Shown here: positions 44,127 through 53,254 of the stretch, piece by piece | Layout of the letters: every line of letters starts with the position of its first letter | How positions within the stretch are numbered: the first letter of the stretch is position 1 | Source of the DNA: Heterobilharzia americana | Taxonomy: Eukaryota; Platyhelminthes; Trematoda; Strigeidida; Schistosomatidae | Assembly (NCBI GenBank): GCA_944470555.2 | Contig: OX104132.1 | Span: 2,985,755 to 3,049,754, forward strand | DNA: 64,000 nt | Reading direction: 5' to 3' | Notes under the pieces: model-generated | Databases searched by the model: none | Told to the model about the DNA's origin: nothing | What the model saw: the letters and a program-made list of their open reading frames with translations, nothing else | Translations under genes and position numbers: made by a program

Positions 44127-47100
44127 CCCGACCGATAGCTGCTACCTTGACGTGGTGGTCGGGCTTGCATATCACAATGACCCAACGAGCTATGCTGGTG
44201 GAACGCTTGTTCCCTCGAGGTCCTACCATACCAGAAAGGTCTGTTGGGTAGTGGTTAGACGAAAAGCAGTTACCGTCATAGTGTAAATTGCTATACTATG
44301 ATGGGGGTCTGAGGGCGAAGTCGTACTGCTGCTAGCTGGATGGGGTGTGACAGCAGTAAGGTGTTTCCCTTGGATGACCAGCAGTGCCAAGCTGATGCTG
44401 CCTTCTCAGTGGAAGGGGGGGTTAGAAAAGGTCGGCCCCAAAAATAACACACTCCACCACGCCCCACGGTCTGCCGGGCCGGCGGTGTTGGTTCACTTGT
44501 CGTTTCCTTTCGCTCATCCGGCCCCAAAAATACAAAAATTCAAAATAATCATACTCAAAAGGCTGGGTGTGACAGGCCTCAAGCAGATGTCCGATGGGCT
44601 CTGCGGTCACACAAATCTCTTTCAGGTACCTTAAGAAGAAATAGCCTTCCACGGTGTGGGCAGCCGGGAAGTGTCAACCGCCCTCACAACTCTGTCAGCA
44701 CCCAAGTTTCTTCTGACTGCTATCCTCCTCCTCCATCATTACCTTCTAATCTTCCTTCACGTCTCTTAATTAATGATGCTGCATCATCTTCAATTTCTCC
44801 TACCTCTGCAGCCTTCGACAACGATCTGAGTCCACAGAACAGCATCCCTGGTCTCCTTAAACCACGCTCCAAATTACATATTGGAGCCTTCAATGTCCGC
44901 ACCCTCCGTCAAATTGGCCAACAGGCTTCGTTGGCAAAGACTCTAGCAACTCGAGGCATGGATGTGTGCTGTGTTTGTGAGACACGCATACAGGACCCAA
45001 GTGTGGTTATTCACCTGACCTCTCCTGACCAATCTGGTGAATCTGCAAAATTCACCCTTCGAGTTTCTGGAGATTCGATAGCTAGCTCTCGTGGTCTTGC
45101 AGGTGTAGGTATAGCATTAAGCACCAGGGCAGAAAACTCACTACTAGACTGGATCCCAGTTGATAGTCGCCTCTGCGCTATGAGGCTGAACGGCACAGTG
45201 AGAACTAAAAGGAATAGTGAGACTCGCCGTTGTCTCTTTGTAATCTCTGCTTACGCACCCACTGACTGTAGTTCGGATGAAGTGAAGGACGAGTTCTACC
45301 ATAAACTGTCTAACCTCCTCTCGAAAGCCAAACGTTCGGACGTAGTGGTTGTTGCAGGTGACCTCAACGCACAGGTGGGTAGACTGAGTGAGGCAGAAAG
45401 GCACTTAGGTGGCACTTTCGGAATCCCAGCTGAACGTACAGATAACGGTGATCGCCTATTACAACTATGCTCAGATAACCGCCTATTTTTAGCCAGCACA
45501 AATTTCAGACATAAAGAAAGGCACTGTCTGACCTGGCGTCCACCGAGCTCGACTCAGCGATGGACACAGATAGACCACATTGCTATTAGTCATCGCTGGA
45601 GAGGATCGGTGGAAGACTGCCGCTCCTTCTGGAGTACGTGTTTGGACAGCGATCATGCGTTGGTCCGAGCACGTATATGCCTGCGTCTCAATGGACGTAG
45701 AAAAAATTTGGCAACAAAACCACTACGAGTTCTGCTGGACAACGAAAACACCAAAGCCGTGTTCAGTGAGAAGTTGGCTAGGCAGTTATCGGAACAAAAG
45801 ACTGTCACTCATCCAGAAGAAGCTTGGTGCCATCTTCAGTCTACTGTAAAAGCAGCACTGGAGACTGTAGCCGACTCCAAGATAATGGCTAAAAAGAGCC
45901 AGTGGATATCAGCAGCTTCTTCCAAACTAATGGATGCACGTGAATGCATCCCTGCAGGCTCTGAGTACAATGAAGAGCGAGCGCAACTTAAAAATAAACT
46001 GACGAAAAGTCTGCGCAACGATCGTGAACAGTGGTGGGCAGCAAAGGCTAAAGAGATGGAAAAGGCAGCGGCGATCGGTAACAGTAGACAGTTATTTAGA
46101 CTTATTAAGGAGACTGGGGGGAAATGGTCAACAACAGTTAGTGAGGTTATAGCGGAGAAGGACGGATCGGCGATTCACTCGCAGGGAAGGCGACTGGGAC
46201 GATGGGCAGAACACTTTGAGGAACAGTTTAACTGGCCTCCAGCCACCATTGCGCTGCCCGCTATCCAGTCGGACCCTGAATGGGACATAGAGACAGGTCC
46301 CCCAACACTAGAAGAAGTTGAGAAAGCGGTAGGTAGCCTGAAACGGGGAAGGGCAGCAGGACCAGACGGACTACCTGCTGAGGTATACAAGAATGGTGGT
46401 AGAGTTCTCTTAGTCAGGCTAACGGAAGTGTTAGCCAGTATATGGGAATCAAATACGATCCCCTCCGACTGGTCTAAGTCACTGATCATCCCAGTCTTCA
46501 AGAAAGGCGAGAAGTCCTCTTGTGATAACCACAGAGGAATCAGCCTGACAAACATAGTGTCTAAGATCCTAAGTTCTATAATTCTCCGACGCCTGAGTGG
46601 AGCTCGGGAACAGCAAGCCCGAGAAAACCAGGCAGGCTTTAGACCTGGCCGTGGATGTATCGACCAAATATTCACACTGCGCCAGGTCCTGGAACATAGG
46701 CATGCTTACAGACGCCCGACAATAGCTGTATTTCTCGACCTGAAGGCGGCATTTGACTCCGTTGATCGAGAAGTCTTATGGCAGTGTCTGTCACTGAAAG
46801 GCGTGCCTAGTAAGTACATCACCTTATTGAAAGCTCTCTACTCGAACACTTGTGGGCATGTTAGAGCCTATGGTGAGTTGTCCAGGGAGCTATACTCATC
46901 AAGTGGTGTCCGTCAAGGATGCCCACTATCCCCATTCTTATTTAATTTTATCATAGATATTCTTATGGAGGTTTCCCTCTCGTCACCTAATTACAAAGAC
47001 GTTGACCGGATCACAGGTGAATTTTCCTTAGATCTAGAATATGCAGATGACATAGTCCTGTTAGGTGAAGACGCTGACAAGATGCAGAGTCTTCTGAACA

Positions 47101-48073
47101 CTTTGAGTGGGAATTTGAGAATGTTTGGGATGCGATTTTCACCACCCAAATGCAAATTTTTGCTCCAGGACTGGTCTTCAGCGGTACCGCGGTTAACAAT
47201 AGAGAGTGAAGTGGTTGAGTGTGTTGACCACTTCACTTACCTGGGAAGTAGGATCAACTCCGGTGGGTTAGTTGCCGATGAGATTTCTGCACGGATACAA
47301 AAGGCTCGATTGGCTTTTGCCAATTTGCGCCACCTATGGCGCCGCCGTGATATTCGTTTGTCTATTAAGGGTCGCGTGTACTGCACAGCAGTCCGCTCTG
47401 TTCTACTGTATGGCTGTGAAACATGGCCATTGAAAGTGGAAGACATGAGAAGGTTACAGGTATTTGACCACCGTTGCCTTCGTAGTATAGGACGTATTCC
47501 GTGGTGTCACCATGTGAGTAATGCAGAAGTTAGGTGTAGAGTTTTAGGGAGAAGAGGTAAGTCAGTCGACGAGGTTGTGAACCTTCATCGACTGAGATGG
47601 TTGGGACACGTACTACGTATGCCTAGTCACCGATTGCCTCGTCACACAATGTTGGCTGAGGTGGGTTCAGGCTGGAAAAAGGCCCGAGGTGGCCAGACTA
47701 AAACATGGCACCAATGTATGAAGTCTCTGACTGTTGGTTTAAGCCATGTAGGACGATGCAGACTAGGTGGTTGGGGTCCACGGGACAAGAGGAACCAGTG
47801 GTTGGAGACCCTAGGTGATATGGCTCAGAACCGAAGTCAGTGGCGCAGATGTATACACACATTATCCTCATCTTAACAACGCTATACCGAATCTCACTAT
47901 TTTGTCACTCCTCTTTCCTTTCTTCTCATACTTTATATTTCTTTTGACTGCATTCACTTATCTTCATCCTTCACCTCACTACCTTTTTACTTGATGTGCT
48001 GATATGAGGTGTGGCAACTCGGACCGTTACGCAGTAATGCCTGGTCCTATGTTGATAATGATGATGATGATGA
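44127..48073 (+). mobile_element. LINE-A, nearly intact, with target-site duplication
   Basis: A 3.95-kb RTE-like non-LTR retrotransposon flanked by the 13-base repeat TGCCTGTCCTGGT (44114-44126 and 48074-48086). It begins CCCGACCGATAGCTGCTACC, has a 5' region of about 320 bases, one long open frame (44448-47876), a short 3' untranslated region and a tail of ATG/ATGATG repeats at 48050-48073. Short tandem tails are typical for the RTE group. It lies in ATAD2 intron 9 in the sense orientation. This is the best candidate for a recently mobile element in the window. Confidence 0.92.
44448..47876 (+). CDS. LINE-A endonuclease/reverse transcriptase ORF
   Basis: The frame is open from 44448 (after a TAA) to the TAA at 47874, 1142 codons. 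Visible in order: the endonuclease start GAFNVRTLRQ (44883-44912), ETRIQD, a SAYAPTDCS block, VVAGDLNAQVG (Asp and Asn), WTQIDHIAISH, and SDH at 45648-45656. Reverse transcriptase then shows DLKAAFDSVDREVLW (motif A), GVRQGCPLSPFLFNFIIDIL (motif B), EYADDIVLLGED (motif C, YADD at 47040-47051), FSPPKCKFLLQDW and TYLGSRINSGG. The C-terminus has LLYGCETWPL and HRLRWLGHVLRMPSHRLPRH. It makes the nick and primes cDNA synthesis. There is no in-frame ATG before 44958, which is downstream of the essential FNV motif, so the true start lies upstream, perhaps at ATG 44374 in another frame. TTG at 44931 has no support as a start. Confidence 0.93.
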   Translation, partial: HTPPRPTVCRAGGVGSLVVSFRSSGPKNTKIQNNHTQKAGCDRPQADVRWALRSHKSLSGTLRRNSLPRCGQPGSVNRPHNSVSTQVSSDCYPPPPSLPSNLPSRLLINDAASSSISPTSAAFDNDLSPQNSIPGLLKPRSKLHIGAFNVRTLRQIGQQASLAKTLATRGMDVCCVCETRIQDPSVVIHLTSPDQSGESAKFTLRVSGDSIASSRGLAGVGIALSTRAENSLLDWIPVDSRLCAMRLNGTVRTKRNSETRRCLFVISAYAPTDCSSDEVKDEFYHKLSNLLSKAKRSDVVVVAGDLNAQVGRLSEAERHLGGTFGIPAERTDNGDRLLQLCSDNRLFLASTNFRHKERHCLTWRPPSSTQRWTQIDHIAISHRWRGSVEDCRSFWSTCLDSDHALVRARICLRLNGRRKNLATKPLRVLLDNENTKAVFSEKLARQLSEQKTVTHPEEAWCHLQSTVKAALETVADSKIMAKKSQWISAASSKLMDARECIPAGSEYNEERAQLKNKLTKSLRNDREQWWAAKAKEMEKAAAIGNSRQLFRLIKETGGKWSTTVSEVIAEKDGSAIHSQGRRLGRWAEHFEEQFNWPPATIALPAIQSDPEWDIETGPPTLEEVEKAVGSLKRGRAAGPDGLPAEVYKNGGRVLLVRLTEVLASIWESNTIPSDWSKSLIIPVFKKGEKSSCDNHRGISLTNIVSKILSSIILRRLSGAREQQARENQAGFRPGRGCIDQIFTLRQVLEHRHAYRRPTIAVFLDLKAAFDSVDREVLWQCLSLKGVPSKYITLLKALYSNTCGHVRAYGELSRELYSSSGVRQGCPLSPFLFNFIIDILMEVSLSSPNYKDVDRITGEFSLDLEYADDIVLLGEDADKMQSLLNTLSGNLRMFGMRFSPPKCKFLLQDWSSAVPRLTIESEVVECVDHFTYLGSRINSGGLVADEISARIQKARLAFANLRHLWRRRDIRLSIKGRVYCTAVRSVLLYGCETWPLKVEDMRRLQVFDHRCLRSIGRIPWCHHVSNAEVRCRVLGRRGKSVDEVVNLHRLRWLGHVLRMPSHRLPRHTMLAEVGSGWKKARGGQTKTWHQCMKSLTVGLSHVGRCRLGGWGPRDKRNQWLETLGDMAQNRSQWRRCIHTLSSS

Positions 48074-48086
48074 TGCCTGTCCTGGT

Positions 48087-48660
48087 GGGTGATGTCCCCA
48101 AATGGTCTTTTCAGTGTATGCTGAATACATCTCCACTTCCTTCCACTGAATATTTGTTGAGTGATAGGTTCTTGCTTTGTTGGTTCGTTGCCAGCCAGCT
48201 AGAGTTCTTTGTTGCTTATTCTCATTATTCTGGCCATCTGATCTTCAGTAACGAGCCAGCGTAGGCGGCAGTTGCTGATGAATATCTGTAGTTTGTTGGA
48301 AATCCCTTTCGTAACACGCCAGGTCTCTGAGCCGTACAGAAGCACTGACTTGACTAGCATTGGTGTTGAAAATCCCGATGTTGTTCACGCTTTATGCTGA
48401 GTGCAGTGCTGAAGATCTCCACACTGGTTTCAGGCTAATGAACGCCTGTCTCGCTTTTCCGACCCTGGTTTTGACATCTTCGTCTGTGCCACCACCTGTA
48501 GTCGAAACGATGCTGCCCTGACTACATAGGTGAAAGAGACTACTTCCTTTGGGTTTCTTCCATTGATGGTGATTGCTGCTTGTTGTTTTTGTTGGTTGGG
48601 TATCATCATCACCTCTGTCTTCTGTACGTTCACTTGAAGTCCTGTCTTCGCTGCCTCTTC
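48087..48660 (-). mobile_element. LINE-B in reverse, part after the nested LINE-A
   Basis: Continuation of 43915-44126 after the LINE-A insertion. The minus strand reads MNVQKTEVMMIPNQQKQQAA (48575-48633) and KPGSEKRDRRSLA. It is truncated near 48660, where a SINE-H fragment begins. Confidence 0.85.
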
Positions 48661-48760
48661 TGAAGAGTCCTATGCTAGGATGAAATAGCTGTTCAGTTGT
48701 TCCAGTTTTTCAGTGTTCATTCAATTGATATCATTCCATGATGAATACCAACTTGAATGT
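48661..48760 (+). mobile_element. SINE-H 3' fragment
   Basis: Starts within the ribozyme (core CTGAAGA at 48659, stem II GTCC/GGAT, GAAA) and runs to the inverted end CCATGATGAATACCAACTTG. The 5' strand of stem I was lost at the junction with LINE-B, so it cannot form a complete hammerhead. Confidence 0.65.
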
Positions 48761-48864
48761 TGATTTCCCATCATACATAGGAAATTAATTATGCATAATA
48801 CTGCAGTTCGTTCTGTTCTGCGTTCGTTGCATTGCTATGGATCACCGTACTAACAATTTTGAGT

Positions 48865-49005
48865 TCAGTAGAAAAGAATTTGGTTAATGAAGTTTTGAAT
48901 CTTAGTCGACTGAGGGTGGTTGGACATGTGCTGCACACACTGAGCCACTGCTTACTTCGATATACCATACTCTAGGGGAAGTTGAATTAGGTTGACAAGG
49001 CAGCC
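48865..49005 (+). mobile_element. LINE-A fragment
   Basis: Short decayed piece of the C-terminal LINE-A region (LSRLRVVGHVLH-like sequence). Confidence 0.5.
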
Positions 49006-49284
49006 CAACTAACTAACCTTCGTCCTTTGTCAGCTGTAGCTAGTTTTTTTTAAAACTCCCTTACGCAAGCCTGCTACTTCCGTTTTATCACGTCATGTAA
49101 TTACAGTCTAAAGGTTTGATGGCTATGAATTTGTCCATGAGGCAAGTTTATGTATAAGTGTGTATCCATTTAGTACTTGAGCGAGCACACTGAGTTTTGT
49201 CATATTCAGAGAAAAAATTATTTCTGTAGACTGGAACATTGGAAGCCTATAATCTGATAAAAATTAATAGGTATATGATACTTT

Positions 49285-49390
49285 CCTACCGTGGGGGTAG
49301 AGGTGGAGATCAGTTGTCTAAACACTTCATTATCAGATGATGGATTGTAGGTTCGAACCCCACTCCATCTACCGAGGTTTGGCCAGCCAG
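49285..49390 (+). repeat. tRNA-like segment
   Basis: GTAGGTTCGAACCCC at 49349-49363 is a good box B, and GATCAGTTGTCTAA about 55 bases upstream is a weak box A. Probably a tRNA-derived SINE relic. A functional tRNA is unlikely because no cloverleaf acceptor stem closes. Confidence 0.4.
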
Positions 49391-49424
49391 ATAGTATAAT
49401 TAACCATCAGAAAATAGTTGTTTT

Positions 49425-50605
49425 TATTACTATTATTGGTCTCTTGGGTTCCTAGTGGAACATATGGCGTCAGTAGCATGTCGCCATTTCACTCTGTTCT
49501 CTGCAGTTTCCTCAACGTGGCTGCAGGACTGACCATAAACTTTCATTTCTTCTTCACACTGTCTCATCCATGTCACCCTCCCTTCGGACACCCAACTCAT
49601 CGTTTCCTATCTGACTTCCACTCGAGTGCCTGTCCTGGCGGGTGATGTCCCCAAATGGCCTTCTCAGTGCATGCCCAATCCATCTCCACTTCCTTCCACT
49701 GAATATTTGTTGAGTGATAGGTTCTTGCTTTGTTGGTTCGTTGCCAGCCAGCTAGAGTTCTTTGTTGCTTATTCTCATTATTCTGGTCATCTGAGCTTCA
49801 GTGATGAGCCAGCGTAGGCGGCAGTTGTTGATGAATATCTATAGTTTGTTGGAAGTGCTTTTCGTGACATGCCAAGTCTCTAAACCATCACATGGAAGCA
49901 CTGACTTGACTAGCATTGGTGTTGAAAATCCCGACGTCGTTCACGCTCTATCCTGAGTGCGGTGCAGTGCAGTGCAGTAGATCTCCACACTGATTTCAGA
50001 TTATTGCAAGAAGGCCTGTCTTACTGTCTTTCCAATGGTCGTTGGCTTCGACATCCTAATCTGTGCCACCACTACCTGTAGCTGTAACGATGCTGTCTAG
50101 GCAAGTAGGTAGGTGAGAGAGACTACGTCGTTTAGGTTTCTCCCGTTGATGATGACTCGTGCTTGTTGTTCATACTGTTGTTGTTGTTGTTGGTTGGGTA
50201 TCTTCATCACCTGAAGGAAGTCCCGGCTTCACTGCCTCACCTCTTCTGTCAACCTGTTAGTCTTCGCCTGTAGATCTTCGAGTTTGTGTGGCAGGATATT
50301 CGACAAAAACCATCATCGGGGGCGAAATCCAAATCTTCTAGTGTCATTATGTTTTCGTCGGTCAAACAGCGTATGCTCATCCTCTCACAGCCCTCACAGT
50401 TGTTTGTTTCATGATCCAGTCGAGTCGAGTCGACCACAATCAGGAAGACCATCGGTGATAGTAGGCAAATTTGTCTTACTCCTGCATGTCTTCACTTTAA
50501 AAGCATCACTGAGCTTTCCATTGTGAATCACTTGTCATATGGCGTCGTCATATAACTGTTGAATGAGGTTGATAAAGGTGTGTGGCTCTAAAATCGTTAT
50601 ATTGA
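49425..50605 (-). mobile_element. LINE-B copy in reverse
   Basis: Minus-strand copy of the same subfamily as 29500-31015. The tail is seen as ATTACTATTATTG at 49426-49438, the C-terminal part at 49600-49830, and LEDLDFAPDDGFCRIS near 50300-50345 (motif C disrupted to FAPDD, as in the 29500 copy). Truncated near 50605. Confidence 0.85.
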
Positions 50606-50821
50606 AGCAGCTGCCAAATTATTTGTAATGGTACCTAATATTTTCCGTTGGTATGCAGGGCTTGAATTGCTCAACCTCTATCGGTATATTGACTCTTATA
50701 CAGATATATCTCAATATTGCCTAAATATTTATTATGATAATTTTCACTTGATTTTGGCTAACAGAAGAGTCATGAACTCTTTGTCAATACTTTCAGAACT
50801 ATTGTCTATGAGTTATTTTTG

Positions 50822-51016
50822 AATTTTGAAGGAGTTGTACAGATTTAGAAGAGGAACAAAAGAAGTTTGGGAATACTGGACATCTATTTCATCCAACTAG
50901 GTTAGGACTGCTTAGCAGTGCGCATCCATGACCTTGTCAGGGGTCGAACCCATGACCTTCAGTTTCTATGGCCAGCAAGTTACTATTGAGCCACTGGGGT
51001 CAGCAGAATCCAATTG

Positions 51017-51020
<4 letters not shown>
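50822..51020 (-). mobile_element. SINE-H copy, decayed
   Basis: Reverse copy with tRNA-like box B (GGGTTCGACCCC on the minus strand, near 50941-50952). The core is changed to CTAAGCAGTCC and the GAAA block to GAAATAG with a broken stem II. A TA repeat follows and exon 10 begins about 100 bases later. Confidence 0.65.

Positions 51021-51077
<57 letters not shown>
51021..51077. repeat. (TA)n microsatellite before exon 10
   Basis: About 57 bases of TA, 40 bases before the exon 10 acceptor. Length change here could affect the branch point region. Confidence 0.97.
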
Positions 51078-51080
<3 letters not shown>

Positions 51081-51117
51081 TTATCCTCCTCCTTCCTTTT
51101 ATCTTTTCATTTTCAAG

Positions 51118-51631
51118 GTGTTTACAATAAATTTAGCCAATTTATTTGCTTTTCCTACAAGTATTGGAATGTGTCCTGAAGCAGCTGTTGCTCAAATAAT
51201 TTCATCTATTCGACATACAGTTAAAAATTCATCATCATATTCATTTAAATCTAATCTAACTGGAGTAATTATCTATTTACCTTGTATTGATATACTAATT
51301 GAAAGTATTCCACAATTAACAGCAAATTATTTTATTGATAATTTAATTGCTTTATTAAATGAAATAAATTGTGAATTAAATTATATTCCATCATTTTTTA
51401 ATACATTACAAACTACTACTAATGATTTAAATGATAGTATAATTAATAAACAAAAATTATTATATGCTACATTAAGAAGTTCATGTCGAATTGTTATTGT
51501 TGGTACATGTACACATCGACAACGATATACATCTACTACTATTAATTCATCTAAACAACAATATAATTCTAATCTTATCAATACAAAAACCTATACATCA
51601 ATATATCCATCATTTTTTGATAAATTACAAG
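51118..51631 (+). CDS. ATAD2: ATAD2-like exon 10, AAA2-like core; donor duplicated by a SINE
   Basis: The acceptor TTTTCAAG follows a pyrimidine tract about 40 bases after a TA repeat. The exon encodes VFTINLANLFAFPTSIGMC, PEAAVAQIISSIRHT and GVIIYLPCIDILIES, which match the post-P-loop and Walker-B-like strands of AAA2 in the family. A low-complexity Thr/Ser/Asn region follows (51411-51600). The donor at 51632 (AAG before GTAAAT) lies in a 14-base direct repeat, 51622-51635 and 51973-51986, that flanks an inverted SINE-H dimer. Reading past the donor reaches an in-frame TGA at once, so the upstream donor must be used. One base of the next codon is left. Confidence 0.9.
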
Positions 51632-51722
51632 GTAAATTTTGAGGGGTTTGTGGAGATTTGGAAATATTTCAAGTTGTTATTCATCGAAGACTGACATCAG
51701 TTGGAGGAAGAAAGGAAACCTG

Positions 51723-51778
51723 GGAGCACTGGACAGCTGTTTCGTCAGACTAGTATGGGACTCCTCAGTAGTGCGCAC
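51723..51778 (-). ncRNA. Hammerhead ribozyme, left half of SINE-H dimer
   Basis: Minus strand: core CTGAGGA, stem II GTC/GAC, GAAA, stem III ACA/TGT with loop GC, cleavable C. Stem I GCACTA against CAGTGC has one mismatch next to the core. Confidence 0.7.
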
Positions 51779-51862
51779 CCACGACCCCGCCAGCAGGGAT
51801 CGAACCCGCGCTGGTCGCGGAACCTGAAGGTCGCGGGTTCGATCCCTGCTGGTGGGGTCGTG

Positions 51863-51914
51863 GGTGCGCACTACTGAGGAGTCCCATACTAGGACGAAAC
51901 AGCTGTCCAGTGCT
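51863..51914 (+). ncRNA. Hammerhead ribozyme, right half of SINE-H dimer
   Basis: Core CTGAGGA at 51874, stem II GTCC/GGAC with loop CATACTA, GAAA at 51896, stem III ACA/TGT with loop GC, and the cleavable C at 51907. Stem I has the same single A-C mismatch as the left half. It is in the sense orientation of the ATAD2 transcript. Confidence 0.75.
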
Positions 51915-52119
51915 CCCAGGTTTCCTTTGTTCCTCCAACTACTGATGTCAGTCTTCGATGAATAACAACTTGAAATTACAAGGTAATTTATCAGTAATTA
52001 TACATTTATTTTCTCTTTTCTTTCTTTGTTATTAACTTCAATTGAATTAAAGATTATTATCATTTGTTGTTATCTTACTCCCTTCCTTATCAATTATTTA
52101 ACAGTATAATCTTATAATA

Positions 52120-52460
52120 ATTTAGTTGATTGTGACTAGCAGAGGAATTCAAGATGAGCTTTACATCCTATTTGGGAGTCGTCCATCCCAGTCAGTGATG
52201 TTATTCCCTACTGAGACTGAAACCTTTATACCGATCGCTTCAAACACTGAGGTGTCGTTATCCACTATGCTATGGAGGAACTATATCCACTTCATTAACA
52301 ATGGCATAGTGAATAACGCTTTAGTGTTTGAAGCTATGGTTATGAGGTTCAAGTCTTAGTGGGAACAATATCATTGAGGTGCAGATACATCCAGCTGATG
52401 AGTCTCAAACAGGACTAAAAGTGCATGTTGGATTCCTCTGCTAGTCATAACCAACTAAAT
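52120..52460. mobile_element. Sm-alpha-like inverted pair, ribozymes decayed
   Basis: Outer ends are inverted repeats (TTTAGTTGATTGTGACTAGC at 52120 and its partner ending near 52459). The plus half has tRNA-like box A near 52308-52320, box B GAGGTTCAAGTC and a hammerhead with CTGATGA at 52394, but GAAA is changed to TAAA. The minus half has lost the CTGATGA core. It lies in ATAD2 intron 10. Confidence 0.7.
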
Positions 52461-53011
52461 TACCATCATTGACATTTAGACAATATCTAGGCATTCGCAT
52501 ATCAACCCATATGCCAATAGAGGTCGAACAATTGGATCCAATAAAAAAAGCAACGGAGAATTACAAGCATCATCTTCCTTCGAATCACATCGTAACCAAT
52601 CAAAATTCCATGATTTATCATAATTTCATTTTTTTTGTAGTAGTTGGATTATTTTTTCCCCTTGAATAGCCATCTCAAGTTTGAGGATGGATTTATACTG
52701 TCGACTGTATTACAGTTTAATACCAATATGATTGTTTTTGAAGGATAATCAGCTTGTCGACCATGAAAGTAATGACTCTTGTTATCTTATGAACTTGGTT
52801 TACTGTCGGTTTTTGGTTTGTTATGAGGTCAACAGTTAACATGCGAAGAGCCTAGTTTATTAGAAAACGATATATCAGGGACTATTAGGAGATGACCAGA
52901 ATATATAAATGGATGCTGAAAGTCGAATCTGTAATAATTAAGGTATTGTAAATATTTAGAAGTAGTATTCATCATGGACAGACATCAGTTGGGGAACCAT
53001 TGAAAATCTAA

Positions 53012-53062
53012 GAGCACTGGACAGCTGTTTCGTCCTACTATGGGACTCCTCAGCAGTACGCT
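53012..53062 (-). ncRNA. Hammerhead ribozyme, left half of second dimer
   Basis: Minus strand: stem I GTACTG pairs with CAGTGC (one G-U), core CTGAGGA, stem II GTCC/GGAC with a 7-base loop, GAAA, stem III ACA/TGT with loop GC, cleavable C. All stems and the core are complete. Confidence 0.8.
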
Positions 53063-53202
53063 AGGGGTCGGACTCAGGACCTTCAGGTTTCACGGCGAAC
53101 GCGTTGACTATTCAGCCACTGGGTTGGTTGCCGGTGGTTCACAATTTCCAACTTCTGTCAAAACCTGAAGGTCCTGAGTTCGACCCCCTAGCCGGGTTGT
53201 GG

Positions 53203-53254
53203 GTGCGTACTGCTGAGGAGTCCCATACTAAGACGAAAAAGCTGTCCAGTGCTC
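53203..53254 (+). ncRNA. Hammerhead ribozyme, right half of second dimer
   Basis: The core CTGAGGA and GAAA are present and stem I pairs. Stem II has an A-C mismatch (GTCC with AGAC) and stem III is weakened (AAA opposite TGT). Confidence 0.6.

Larger units (their letters stand above)
51636..51972. mobile_element. SINE-H inverted dimer inserted at the exon 10 donor
   Basis: Two nearly identical SINE-H halves lie head to head: a minus-strand half to about 51811 and a plus-strand half from about 51832, separated by about 21 bases near the tRNA-like box B. The arms differ at only a few visible positions. The 14-base direct repeat AAATTACAAGGTAA flanks the dimer (51622-51635, 51973-51986) and contains the exon 10 end plus GT. 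Each half has a complete hammerhead core. RNA across it would fold into a hairpin of about 140 base pairs. Confidence 0.9.

Noticed and set aside
44931..47876. TTG at 44931 as the start of a 981-residue LINE-A protein
   Set aside because: The frame is open 483 bases further upstream and the endonuclease FNVRTL motif lies before this point, so the protein must start earlier.
50968..51117. Open frame reading through the TA repeat into exon 10
   Set aside because: The Ile-Tyr run is just translated TA repeat; a proper acceptor at 51117 defines the exon start.
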